From: Mongoliibacter ruber
GTDB lineage: Bacteria; Bacteroidota; Bacteroidia; Cytophagales; Cyclobacteriaceae
Assembly (NCBI RefSeq): GCF_003003005.1
Contig: NZ_PVTR01000004.1
Span: forward strand, 62,001 to 126,000
Length of the DNA stretch: 64,000 bases
Reading direction: 5' to 3'
Shown here: positions 55,536 to 64,000 of the stretch, one piece after another
Layout: each line of letters begins with the position of its first letter
Numbering within the stretch: position 1 is the stretch's first letter
Notes under the pieces: generated by a model
Database searches by the model: none
What the model was told of the DNA's origin: nothing
The model's input: only the letters and a program-made list of their open reading frames with translations
Position numbers and translations under genes: made by a program

Positions 55536-56879
55536 ATGAAAAAAATTTACGCATGCGGGCTAGTCTTAGCCATTCTTTCAGTCTTCGAAGTAAATGCTCA
55601 GGTCACTGATTACAGGGCAATGGATTTGGAAGGAGTAATTGAGACAGCTCTCGAAAACAACTTACAACTTCAAAGAAGCCAAGTTAACCTGGCTTCACAA
55701 GAAGCAAGTCTCATCGGAAATGTAGGACAAAGGATTCCAACCTTGTCTACAGGAGGAAGTACAGGTTACAGATGGGGTCGATCCATCAACCCAGTAACCA
55801 ACCTTTTTGAGAACAACCGTATTGGTAACGTCAATTTGTTTGCCAATGCCAACATGACGCTTTTTGCCGGTCAACAGATTGACAATACCATCAGGCAAAA
55901 CAAAGTGGAAATTGAAGCTGCACAGTATAATGTATTGGCTACCCAGAACAATATCACGCTGAATGTGATCAACCTATTCATCAATGTGGTTTTTGCCAAA
56001 GAGCAATTGAAAATTGCAGAAAATCAGCTTGCCACCACCAAAGAACAAGTAGGCAATACCATCAGATTGGTAGAGGCCGGTGCTCTCCCCTTGGCCAACA
56101 GGCTCGACCTTGAGGCACAGAATGCCACCAATGAACTGGAAGTCGTCAATGCAATCAATTCCCTTAGAATCGCAAAACTCAACTTGGCCCAGGCCATGCA
56201 GGTTCCGTTTAGTGAGGATATGGATATCGTTGCTCCTGAACTTGAAGCTGAAAATTTCACCATGACAGACAGCAATGTTGACGAAATTTTTGATGTAGCA
56301 TTGGACATTATGCCGGAAATAAGGGCTGCTGAGCTGGGGATCGAAAGTGCGGATTTTGGAGTCAAGATTGCAAAAGGAGGTTACCTGCCTACTTTAGGTA
56401 TAGGGGCTAGTGCTTTTTCTAACTATATAGACCAATTTTTCCTTGGGGAAAGACAGGAGTTTGGAACACAAATCAGAAACAACTTCTCCAATTCTGCCAA
56501 TATTCAATTGAATATCCCTATCCTTTCCAACTTCAGAAACAGGGCAAATGTACAACAGGCAAGGTTACAAAAGAGGCTTTCTGAAATCCAAGAAGTAGAG
56601 ACCAAAAACCAATTGAGACAGGATATAGAGTCTGCTTATACAAATGCAAATGCCGCAAGACTTTCCTATAGAGCATCTCAACAAAGGGTTTCATCCCTTG
56701 AAGAAGCTTTTAGGATATCACAGCAGCGTTTTGATGCAGGCGCCATCAACTTTGCAGATTATCAATTGGCGCAAAACAATTTCTTTAATGCACAGGCGGA
56801 TTTAATCACCTCCAAATACACATATATTTTCAGGGTAAAAGTTCTTGATTTTTACCTAGGCAACCCACTAACTTTATAA
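55536..56879 (+). CDS. TolC-family outer-membrane efflux protein
   Basis: A 447-residue protein with a signal peptide (MKKIYACGLVLAILSVFEVNAQ) and the two-fold repeated coiled-coil and barrel layout of TolC: MDLEGVIETALENNLQLQRSQVNLASQE in the first half and VKIAKGGYLPTLGIGAS with the helical ARLQKRLSEIQEVETKNQLRQDIESAYTNA in the second. It forms the outer-membrane part of a tripartite exporter with the adaptor encoded eight bases downstream. The inner-membrane pump is not present in this operon. Confidence 0.93.
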   Translation: MKKIYACGLVLAILSVFEVNAQVTDYRAMDLEGVIETALENNLQLQRSQVNLASQEASLIGNVGQRIPTLSTGGSTGYRWGRSINPVTNLFENNRIGNVNLFANANMTLFAGQQIDNTIRQNKVEIEAAQYNVLATQNNITLNVINLFINVVFAKEQLKIAENQLATTKEQVGNTIRLVEAGALPLANRLDLEAQNATNELEVVNAINSLRIAKLNLAQAMQVPFSEDMDIVAPELEAENFTMTDSNVDEIFDVALDIMPEIRAAELGIESADFGVKIAKGGYLPTLGIGASAFSNYIDQFFLGERQEFGTQIRNNFSNSANIQLNIPILSNFRNRANVQQARLQKRLSEIQEVETKNQLRQDIESAYTNANAARLSYRASQQRVSSLEEAFRISQQRFDAGAINFADYQLAQNNFFNAQADLITSKYTYIFRVKVLDFYLGNPLTL

Positions 56880-56887
56880 TATTAGAA

Positions 56888-58186
56888 ATGGCAAAGAAAA
56901 AGTCAAATAAGCTGGTTTACATCTTATTAGGAGTACTAGGCGTAATTATTATTTTCGCCATCATTGGTAAATCGGCCGGATGGATCGGCGGAGAAAAAGA
57001 AGTATCCGTAGAAGTCAAAGAAGCTTCCAAACTATCCATAACCGAAAAAGTGAGTGCTTCCGGAGTAATAGAACCAGAAACAGAAGTCAAACTAAGCCCT
57101 GATGTGGCTGGGGAGATCATAGAGTTGAACGTAATGGAAGGCGATTCAGTCCAAGTAGGTGACCTTTTGGTGAAAATCCGCCCTGACAACTTCATCTCTG
57201 CACTGGACCGTGCAAGGGCAAATTTGAATCAGAATCAAGCCAACCTTGCCCAGTCAAAAGCCAACCTCAAAAGATCCGAGGCGCAGTTTGTAAGAGCCGA
57301 ACTTGAATTCAAAAGGAACGAAAAACTTCACAAGGACAAAGTAATCTCTGATGCGGACTGGGAGCAAATACAGTCTACTTTCCTGACCGCTCAAAATGAC
57401 CTTGACGCCGCAGAACAGTCAGTATTGGCTGCAGAATACATCATCAAATCCGCCCAGGCAACTGTCAATGAAGCAGCCGAAAACCTCAGACTTACCAATG
57501 TCTACTCCCCTTTTAATGGAGTTGTATCCAAGCTTTTGGTAGAAAAAGGTGAAAGGGTCGTAGGAACCCAACAGATGGCCGGTACAGAAATGTTGAGGTT
57601 AGCGGATCTTACCCGCATGGAAGTGAGGGTAAATGTCAATGAAAATGACATCATCCGTTTAAGTCTTGGTGACACTACCATGATTGACGTGGATTCTTAC
57701 AGTACTGCAGGAAAGAAATTCAAAGGTATTGTAACATCCATTGCCAATTCAGCCAATGAAAAAGTAAGCACAGATGCAGTTACTGAGTTTGAAGTAAAAA
57801 TCAGGATACTCAATGAATCTTATGCTGAATTGATCACAGAGCGCAACAGGTATCCATTCAGACCTGGGATGACAGCAAGTGTAGACATCATCACACAGAA
57901 AAAGGACAATGTGCTGGCTGTGCCTCTCGCAGCGGTTACGACTAGGGAAGAAGAAACCACCACAAACCCCGATGGAAGTACCAAAGCAAAAGAACTGGTT
58001 TTTGTGAGTGAAAATGGCAGAGCAAAAATGGTGGAGATCAAATCCGGCATTTCTGATTTTGACAACATAGAAGTCTTGGAAGGCATCACAGAAGGTCAAA
58101 AAATCATCTCAGGCCCTTACTTTGTGGTCAGCCGCCAATTGAAAGACGGTGATTTGATCAAAGTAATGGAAACAGAGAAGAAATAA
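56888..58186 (+). CDS. Periplasmic adaptor (HlyD/MacA-like) of a tripartite efflux system
   Basis: A 432-residue membrane-fusion protein: an N-terminal membrane anchor (about 8-27), a lipoyl-like domain split around a long alpha-hairpin (residues about 95-190, alanine- and glutamine-rich: LNQNQANLAQSKANLKRSE), and a beta-barrel domain (LADLTRMEVRVNVNENDIIRL) with a membrane-proximal C-terminus. It links the TolC protein encoded before it to an inner-membrane pump, usually a MacB-type ABC permease in this phylum. None follows; the transcript ends at a strong terminator 25 bases on. Confidence 0.92.
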   Translation: MAKKKSNKLVYILLGVLGVIIIFAIIGKSAGWIGGEKEVSVEVKEASKLSITEKVSASGVIEPETEVKLSPDVAGEIIELNVMEGDSVQVGDLLVKIRPDNFISALDRARANLNQNQANLAQSKANLKRSEAQFVRAELEFKRNEKLHKDKVISDADWEQIQSTFLTAQNDLDAAEQSVLAAEYIIKSAQATVNEAAENLRLTNVYSPFNGVVSKLLVEKGERVVGTQQMAGTEMLRLADLTRMEVRVNVNENDIIRLSLGDTTMIDVDSYSTAGKKFKGIVTSIANSANEKVSTDAVTEFEVKIRILNESYAELITERNRYPFRPGMTASVDIITQKKDNVLAVPLAAVTTREEETTTNPDGSTKAKELVFVSENGRAKMVEIKSGISDFDNIEVLEGITEGQKIISGPYFVVSRQLKDGDLIKVMETEKK

Positions 58187-58208
58187 ATAATGACAGCAAT
58201 TATTAAGT

Positions 58209-58251
58209 AAAAAAAATCCAGCCTTGAGATAATCGAGGCTGGATTTTTTTT
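58209..58251. terminator. Bidirectional intrinsic terminator
   Basis: The arms AATCCAGCCT and AGGCTGGATT pair around an 11-base loop, flanked by eight A on the left and eight T on the right. It can stop the adaptor transcript (plus) and the helicase transcript (minus), whose stop codons lie about 20 bases on either side. Confidence 0.93.
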
Positions 58252-58267
58252 GTTTAAAACTCACTTT

Positions 58268-59401
58268 TCAAAAATCAATATTTTCTGAATCTATCATCTC
58301 CACCCATCTTTTCATCTTTTTCTGAATCACTTTCCAGTGATGTTGGTCTTCCTCTGTGATCAGGGAAATGGCTTCACCTTCTGATCCTGCTCTTCCTGTG
58401 CGGCCTATACGGTGGATATAATCTTTTGGCGATCTTGGCAATTCAAAATTGACCACATAAGGCAAAAACTTGATGTCAATTCCCCGGGCAGCTAGATCTG
58501 TCGCAACAAGGACCCTCAAAGATCCGCCCTTGAATTGTTTCAAGGCCTCTGTCCTTCCTCCTTGGGTTTTATCTCCATGAAAAGACATTGCCTGAATTCC
58601 GTTCTTGTTTAATTTTGCTGTTAAATTATCAGCAGCCCTTATTGAAGAGGTAAATACCAAAACCTGATTCCAATCTCCTTCTAGTATCAAATGCCTCAAT
58701 AGAGGACCTTTTCTTTCTTGGCTAACCAAATAAGCCGATTGAGAGATAAGATCTGGAGTGATCTCTTCAGATTTGATCTCAATTTTCAAAGGCTTTTTCA
58801 GTAATTTATCGATCAAAAGGGCAACAGGATCTTCCATCGTTGCCGAGAAAAGAATGTTCTGCCTCTTTTTGGGCAGACGGGACAATATTTCATCTATCTC
58901 CTCCTTAAAACCTAAACTCAGTACCTTGTCTGCCTCATCCAACACCAGTGTATTCAGCTCTGAAATAGAAATTGAATTTTTGGAAAGTAGGTCTAAAAGA
59001 CGGCCTGGAGTAGCCACCAAAATATCAGTCCCATGAAGTTTCATCATTTGAGGGTTGATGGAAACACCTCCAAATACAGCCATACTTTTGACTTTTCTCG
59101 GCAAATGCTCACTGAACACCCTGATTACTTCCTCCACCTGAGCTGCAAGTTCCCTTGTGGGAACAATGACCAACACAGGGATACTCCTTCCAGGATTGTA
59201 TTCCTTTTTTTGAATCAATTCCAAAATCGGCAAAATATAAGAAGCTGTTTTTCCAGATCCTGTCTGGGCAATTCCCAGGACATCCTTCTTCTGAAGAATA
59301 GCTGGAATAGCTTCTACTTGAATGGGATATGGCTTTTCATAATTGGCTTTACGAATGGCCTCGAGAATTTGGGAAGATAAACCTAGGTCGGAAAAATTCA
59401 T
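58268..59401 (-). CDS. DEAD-box RNA helicase (RhlE-like)
   Basis: An ATP-dependent RNA helicase of 377 residues from the ATG at 59401 (MNFSDLGLSSQIL, the Q-motif region); an in-frame TTG at 59422 overlaps the candidate promoter and is less likely. Helicase motifs in order are AQTGSGKT (I), PTRELA (Ia), TPGR (Ib), VLDEADKVL (II, with DEAD), SATM (III), ATDLAARGID (V) and HRIGRTGR (VI). It ends after the core with a short tail and lacks the long basic extension of many RhlE or DeaD proteins. Likely roles are ribosome assembly or RNA turnover. Confidence 0.93.
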   Translation of the reverse strand: MNFSDLGLSSQILEAIRKANYEKPYPIQVEAIPAILQKKDVLGIAQTGSGKTASYILPILELIQKKEYNPGRSIPVLVIVPTRELAAQVEEVIRVFSEHLPRKVKSMAVFGGVSINPQMMKLHGTDILVATPGRLLDLLSKNSISISELNTLVLDEADKVLSLGFKEEIDEILSRLPKKRQNILFSATMEDPVALLIDKLLKKPLKIEIKSEEITPDLISQSAYLVSQERKGPLLRHLILEGDWNQVLVFTSSIRAADNLTAKLNKNGIQAMSFHGDKTQGGRTEALKQFKGGSLRVLVATDLAARGIDIKFLPYVVNFELPRSPKDYIHRIGRTGRAGSEGEAISLITEEDQHHWKVIQKKMKRWVEMIDSENIDF

Positions 59402-59419
59402 GAATCGTATATTTTCTGA

Positions 59420-59427
59420 CAAAGGTA
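59420..59427 (-). promoter_or_regulatory. Candidate -7 box of the helicase gene
   Basis: Minus-strand TACCTTTG, 18 bases before the ATG, matches TAnnTTTG exactly. No -33 TTTG at the usual distance. Confidence 0.4.
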
Positions 59428-59738
59428 GGCTTTATTTCCAGGATTGTTTTTGACTATCCTATAATCACAATAGAAAAATCTGTGCTACTTGTAAAATCGG
59501 AAAAGGCAGAGTAGATCGGAATAAAACAGAATTTCAAAACAAGTACTCTTTGAATTGATCCTCATCATAGCCCAAACAGAATGTATTATCAAAACCATCT
59601 AAAGACAAAGTCACTAGTTTAAATTATTACCATTATTCAAATTTTTAATGTCATATCAATAATTATCAGTTAAAATTTATACCAATTTTTTAATTTCAAA
59701 CATGTTTAATTTAAAAATTGGTTATAAAATAGACCATA

Positions 59739-59769
59739 TTTTATTTAAATGGTATATCGAATATTTTTG
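59739..59769 (+). promoter_or_regulatory. Candidate susC promoter
   Basis: TTTT (59739-59742), exactly 19 bases, TATTTTTG (59762-59769). The -7 box is an exact TAnnTTTG match and the -33 box differs in one base. Confidence 0.5.
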
Positions 59770-59783
59770 AAAGTATATACTTT
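59770..59783. promoter_or_regulatory. Perfect 14-bp palindrome over the predicted susC start site
   Basis: AAAGTATATACTTT begins directly after the -7 box, so it covers the expected start of transcription. This would suit a repressor operator, but AT-rich palindromes of this size also occur by chance. Confidence 0.4.
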
Positions 59784-59944
59784 TATAGGAAACAGTTGAG
59801 AAAACACATCCACTTTGAACCAATATCAAAGTGCATCTGAAGTCCTTAACATCCCTCCCACAAATAACCTTCATTCCAATCCATGTTGATTCAGGCAACT
59901 GTAATCAAATGCGAAACCTATTTCTAACCACTAACCAAAAAACT

Positions 59945-62900
59945 ATGAAGGTAAATCTTACCGGAAAAAATCCTCCCAAAAACCTGTGGAGGATCCACCT
60001 GCTTATTTTAGCATTTTTGCTGATAGGCTTTCAAAATGAGCTTTATGCTCAACAAAGAACAGTCAAAGGTACTGTTTACGACGAAACCGGAATGGAAATA
60101 CCGGGAGCCAACATCCTTGTCAAAGGGACATCAAGAGGAACCATCACTGATCTTGATGGGATCTTTAACATCGAAATGGAATCATCTGAGAATGTCCTGG
60201 TGATTTCTTACATCGGTTATCAAAAATCAGAGGTAAATGTAGCGAATCAGTCAGAAGTCACTATAACACTTGTTGAGGACTTTCAGCTGTCCGAAGTAGT
60301 CATTACAGCAGCAGGGATCGAACGAAATTCCAATACTTTAGGGTATAGCGTTTCTACCGTCAAATCTGATCAAATGACACAAAGAAATGAATCTGACGCC
60401 GTCAGGGCCTTAACAGGTAAAATAGCCGGTGTCAATATTCAAAGTAGTGGTGGTGTGGCCGGTGGAGCCACCAATATTACCATCCGGGGGAATTCATCAT
60501 TGGGCAATAATAACCAGCCTTTATTTGTGGTAGATGGCGTTCCCTTTGACAATTCCACCTTTGAACAAACAGGTACCAGACAAACCCAATCAAGTCAGTC
60601 TACTCCGAGCAGGGCTTTTGACATTGATCCTAATAATATTGAGAGCCTCACGGTACTTAAAGGTGCCGCCGCTGCCGCCCTCTATGGATCAAGAGCAGCA
60701 AATGGCGCAATCATCATCACCACCAAATCCGGCTCCAAAGGAAGAAAAGGGATGGAAGTTACTTACAACACCTCTTACTCTTTTGAAGAGATTTCAGGAC
60801 TCCCGGAATACCAGACAAGATTTGGTCAAGGTACTAGTGGAGATTATAGACCAGGTGTCTTTGGTTCCTATGGAAGCCCATATTCATCACGAGCTACCAT
60901 ACCGCACCCTCTGGCAAATATGGTTAACTCCAGTGCTTTCCCGCAGTTCTTTGAAGCCGATGGTATTACACCTATTGAAGTTCCTTATCAAAACTATTCG
61001 GGTCCTAACCAAAGAAACTTCTTCCAAACCGGATACTTACTTGAGAATGGGCTGTCAATCAATGCCGGCACTGAAAAGGCTGGGCTTGTGGTAGGTTTTA
61101 GCAATGCCAGCAACAAAGGTGTGGTACCCAATAATGAGGTCAGCAGAACATCCTTCAACCTAGGCGGCAATGCAAACCTTGAAAATGGATTATACATCAG
61201 AGGAACATTAAACTACGTTCGGACAGATCAGCAAGCTCCCCCTATGGGAGGTTCGGGTTCAATCATGAACGCCTTACTCTATATGCCGAGCAGTTATGAC
61301 CTTACCAACCTTCCATTCGAACACCCTGAAACAGGTGCAAGCATTTATTACAGGGGTGCTTTGGACAACCCGTATTGGTCAGCCAAAAACAGTTTATCAA
61401 GCAGCACAGTAGACAGGTATTTTGGAAGTTTTGTTGTAGGAACAAACATCACACCTTGGCTGAATATCCAAAATACGTTCGGATTTAATGGGTATACAGA
61501 CCGTAGAATCAGCGTCTTGGGCAAAGGCTCCAGTGTATATGCTGACGGAACCATCAATACTGACAATATTTCCCGTCAGGAACTTGACAACAACTTGATC
61601 GCAACCATGAATTTCCAGCTCAATCCTGATTTGAAGTTGAGAGCAATCATTGGTAACAATATCAACCAGAGAACTACCAATAGGTCGGCATTTTCCGGTG
61701 ACGGTATCATTGTAAGGGGAATTGATGACATTCGAAATACTACCACGATTACCCTGGCTGATATCCCCGGCAACCAAGCCTTTATTCAACAACGATACTA
61801 TGCCTTTTTTGGGGATTTGACATTTGACTATAAAAATTATGCTTCACTTAACTTTGTAGGAAGAAATGATGTGTCCTCCACACTACCTGCCGAAAATAGA
61901 AGCTACTTGTATGGAGGAGTCAACGGATCATTCATATTCACAGAAGCCTTTAACCTCCAAAACTCTTCGCTCAATTTTGGGGTCATTAGAATGGGCTACA
62001 CCAAAGTGGGAAATGAAGCAAATCCTTATCAAACCATCAATGTATTCAACGCCAATTCAAATTTTGGTGGTTTAGGCTCTCCTTTTTCAAATGCCAACAA
62101 CTCCAATGTAAGTACACAGACCTTGTCCACATTGCTTACGAATGCTACCCTGCAACCTGAATTTATTACTGAGTTTGAATTGGGTACAGAACTTCGAATG
62201 TTCCAAAACCTGTTTATTGTGGATTTCACTTACTACAACAAGCTGAGCAGCTCTCAGGTGTTTGTGGTAAACGCCGCACCATCTTCAGGTTTTTTATCCA
62301 GGATCATCAACTTGGGTGAAACGAGAAACAGAGGTATAGAAATTGGGTTCACCGCAAATCCATTTATTTCAGACAGAGGACTAAACTGGAGCATCAACGC
62401 CAATTTCACGAGAAATAGAAACCTTGTCTTGGATATAGGAAGCTTTGCACAACTTTCCTATGGCGGGAATGTACATATAGCCGGTCAACCGTATGGGCAA
62501 ATTCTTGGGACTGCCTTTGCCAGAGATGATGCAGGGAGGATCTTGGTCAATCCAAATACAGCAAAGCCTTTGGCCGCTGCTGTTGACCAGCCTATTGGAG
62601 ACCCAAACCCTGATTTTATGGCAGGTCTGAACAACAGATGGTCTTGGAGAGGGATTACACTCGATGTATTATTTGATTGGAAGCAAGGCGGCGATATCCT
62701 TTCGACCACCATCGGGGAAATTTATGCAAGGGGAATCATAAAAGACTCTGAAGACAGGATAGCACATAGAGTGTTTCAGGGTGTTTTGGGAAATCCATCT
62801 ACCAGAACTCCCCTATTTGACGAAAATGGTAACACCATCCCAAACAACACTGCAATAGGATACAATGATTACTTTTTTGCCGGAGGATTTGGTCCTGGAG

Positions 62901-63178
62901 GCATCGCTGAAGCCAATGTGTTTGACGGCACTGTATTTAGGTTGAGAGAAATTTCCCTAGGCTATGCCATACCCAAAAGCTTTTTAGCAAGGACTCCTTT
63001 CGGAAGTGCTTTCCTTTCCGTCAGTGGCAGAAACCTGTGGTACTTGGCACCTAATGCTCCTCAGTTCATGAATTATGATCCGGAATTAAGTACCCAAGGG
63101 GCAAATAACATGGGGTATGACCAGTTAGGGGTTCCAGCTACCAAAAGATATGGTTTTAACCTGAGTGTAAACTTCTAA
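59945..63178 (+). CDS. SusC/RagA-family TonB-dependent outer-membrane transporter
   Basis: A 1077-residue transporter that imports large nutrients, usually glycans or peptides, with the SusD lipoprotein encoded next to it. From the ATG at 59945 it has a signal peptide (ending ELYAQ), a carboxypeptidase-regulatory-like domain (RTVKGTVYDETGMEIPGAN to about residue 110), a plug domain (EVVITAAGIERN, ALTGKIAGVNIQSSGG, NITIRGNSSLGNNNQPLFVVDGVP), and a 22-strand beta-barrel ending KRYGFNLSVNF. The length and the SusC-type plug are typical. No glycosidase or sigma/anti-sigma gene lies upstream, so the substrate is not indicated. Confidence 0.95.
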   Translation: MKVNLTGKNPPKNLWRIHLLILAFLLIGFQNELYAQQRTVKGTVYDETGMEIPGANILVKGTSRGTITDLDGIFNIEMESSENVLVISYIGYQKSEVNVANQSEVTITLVEDFQLSEVVITAAGIERNSNTLGYSVSTVKSDQMTQRNESDAVRALTGKIAGVNIQSSGGVAGGATNITIRGNSSLGNNNQPLFVVDGVPFDNSTFEQTGTRQTQSSQSTPSRAFDIDPNNIESLTVLKGAAAAALYGSRAANGAIIITTKSGSKGRKGMEVTYNTSYSFEEISGLPEYQTRFGQGTSGDYRPGVFGSYGSPYSSRATIPHPLANMVNSSAFPQFFEADGITPIEVPYQNYSGPNQRNFFQTGYLLENGLSINAGTEKAGLVVGFSNASNKGVVPNNEVSRTSFNLGGNANLENGLYIRGTLNYVRTDQQAPPMGGSGSIMNALLYMPSSYDLTNLPFEHPETGASIYYRGALDNPYWSAKNSLSSSTVDRYFGSFVVGTNITPWLNIQNTFGFNGYTDRRISVLGKGSSVYADGTINTDNISRQELDNNLIATMNFQLNPDLKLRAIIGNNINQRTTNRSAFSGDGIIVRGIDDIRNTTTITLADIPGNQAFIQQRYYAFFGDLTFDYKNYASLNFVGRNDVSSTLPAENRSYLYGGVNGSFIFTEAFNLQNSSLNFGVIRMGYTKVGNEANPYQTINVFNANSNFGGLGSPFSNANNSNVSTQTLSTLLTNATLQPEFITEFELGTELRMFQNLFIVDFTYYNKLSSSQVFVVNAAPSSGFLSRIINLGETRNRGIEIGFTANPFISDRGLNWSINANFTRNRNLVLDIGSFAQLSYGGNVHIAGQPYGQILGTAFARDDAGRILVNPNTAKPLAAAVDQPIGDPNPDFMAGLNNRWSWRGITLDVLFDWKQGGDILSTTIGEIYARGIIKDSEDRIAHRVFQGVLGNPSTRTPLFDENGNTIPNNTAIGYNDYFFAGGFGPGGIAEANVFDGTVFRLREISLGYAIPKSFLARTPFGSAFLSVSGRNLWYLAPNAPQFMNYDPELSTQGANNMGYDQLGVPATKRYGFNLSVNF

Positions 63179-63189
63179 AAGACTTTATT

Positions 63190-64000
63190 ATGAAAATCAT
63201 AAAATATAAAATCCAATACATACTGCTGGGGTTAGTCATGTTGCTGAATTTTTCCTGTGAAGAATTTGTCGATATCAATGCAGATCCAAACAACCCGACA
63301 GTACCACAATTGAACCTTTTATTGCCTGCTACCCAACTTTCCATGGTTGGTAGTTTTGATGCAATCAATAGAGGTGCCTCAGCTGTAGTACAGCACAGGG
63401 GATCCGGTAGCTTAAACAGGTATGATCAGACAGGTAGTACCTTCCAAAACACATGGTTTGGGTATTACACCAGTGCTTTACCGGATCTGAACACCATAAT
63501 CACTTCAGGCACAACACAACAAGCTTGGGGCTATGTAGCCATTGCAAAAATCCAAAAGGCATTCCTTTTTGGTATGATGGTGGATATCTGGGGAGACGTT
63601 CCATATTTTGAAGCAGGCTCCTCCCCTAACCCGGCTTTTGATGAAGGGTCTGTGATCTACGAGGAGTTGCTTTCATTACTCGATGAGGCATTGCTTGACA
63701 TGGAAACTGGCTTTTCTGTCTCTTCATCTGCCGATCTTTTTTACCAAGGATCCAAAGTGAAATGGCAGAAAATGGCAAACAGCCTGAAACTGAAGCTTCA
63801 CCTACAAGCAAGAAAAACTAACCCTACCAGATCTGCGCAAGAAATAGCTTCTTTGGTCCAAAGCGGCAATTTGATTGATAGCAATGAGGACGACTTTACC
63901 TTTCTTTTTGGAACAAATACTGCCCCTAACTCAAGGCATCCTTGGTATGCTACTGGCTATGCGCCAGGTAGAGATGGCTACGTCAGCATGGTGGTAGTGG
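63190..64000 (+). CDS. SusD/RagB-family lipoprotein (3' end beyond window)
   Basis: The surface lipoprotein that forms the lid over SusC and binds substrate. It begins at the ATG at 63190, 11 bases after susC. The signal peptide ends in the lipobox NFSC, and then come EEFVDINADPNNPTVP and further helical repeats including KIQKAFLFGMMVDIWGDVPYFEA and KWQKMANSLKLKLHLQARK, as in the SusD-like_2 group. About 270 codons are visible of the usual 470-550. Confidence 0.93.
   Translation, partial: MKIIKYKIQYILLGLVMLLNFSCEEFVDINADPNNPTVPQLNLLLPATQLSMVGSFDAINRGASAVVQHRGSGSLNRYDQTGSTFQNTWFGYYTSALPDLNTIITSGTTQQAWGYVAIAKIQKAFLFGMMVDIWGDVPYFEAGSSPNPAFDEGSVIYEELLSLLDEALLDMETGFSVSSSADLFYQGSKVKWQKMANSLKLKLHLQARKTNPTRSAQEIASLVQSGNLIDSNEDDFTFLFGTNTAPNSRHPWYATGYAPGRDGYVSMVVV

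Larger units (their letters stand above)
59428..59944. other. Intergenic region before susC
   Basis: About 500 bases, very AT-rich in 59600-59800. It holds a candidate promoter (59739-59769) and a palindrome (59770-59783), listed separately, and a leader of about 170 bases before the susC ATG. GTG at 59831 and ATG at 59909 are in frame with susC but precede its signal peptide. No RNA gene is visible. Confidence 0.55.

Noticed and set aside
60534-61094. A 186-codon open frame within susC, other frame
   Set aside because: The susC frame carries the plug and barrel sequence here; this is a chance frame.

Overview
This window looks like chromosomal DNA of a Bacteroidota species, most likely from the Cytophagales/Cyclobacteriaceae group (Algoriphagus/Belliella-like; the genus is an inference). 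The evidence is a SusC/SusD pair at the right end, DUF3857 and DUF2911 proteins, a Wza with many SLBB domains, a near absence of Shine-Dalgarno sequences, and several TTTG-N19/20-TAnnTTTG promoters of the Bacteroidetes type.

Positions 1 to about 39,800 form one very large exo-/capsular polysaccharide locus, almost entirely on the minus strand. Read in the direction of transcription it starts with a winged-helix regulator (39301-39807, with a textbook promoter) and the outer-membrane export protein Wza (36501-39140). Next come an ABC flippase and an enzyme island (24859-34686) of small-acid chemistry: a sugar aminotransferase, a CitE-like C-C lyase, an MmgE/PrpD protein, a U32-like TIM barrel, an Ldh2 dehydrogenase, an ATP-grasp ligase, a hexapeptide acyltransferase, a fumarase-superfamily lyase and a cyclase-family hydrolase. 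A block of glycosyltransferases follows with Wzz, a Wzy-like polymerase and an unrecognised propeller-like protein. Then come a divergent pectate-lyase-like gene and a Wzi-family protein, UDP-glucose dehydrogenase with a strong terminator, a dTDP-3-acetamido-3,6-dideoxyhexose module (two FdtA-like, one FdtC-like, one FdtB-like protein), a Wzx flippase, more glycosyltransferases, and rmlA running off the left edge. There are 11 recognisable glycosyltransferases: six GT4-like and five GT2-like. No initiating phosphoglycosyltransferase and no rmlB are visible, so parts of the pathway lie outside the window.

Positions 39,971-59,401 are general housekeeping and envelope genes in short units: penicillin acylase plus a small membrane protein, a DUF2911 lipoprotein, an M24 peptidase lipoprotein, a tandem pair of DUF3857/transglutaminase-like proteins (one with its catalytic residues, one without), an endonuclease/exonuclease/phosphatase-fold protein, an MMPL/RND exporter, thymidylate synthase facing a PabC-like class IV aminotransferase, the serine dehydratase beta subunit followed by TolC and an RND/ABC adaptor, and a DEAD-box RNA helicase. 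Several intrinsic terminators separate them.

Positions 59,739-64,000 begin a SusC/SusD nutrient-uptake unit, with a candidate promoter whose start point is covered by a perfect palindrome; susD is cut by the window end.

The most unusual part is the enzyme island at 24.9-34.7 kb. My reading (inference) is that it builds an unusual carboxylic-acid or amino-acid-like substituent and attaches it to an amino sugar of the polysaccharide; I know of no described pathway with this gene set.
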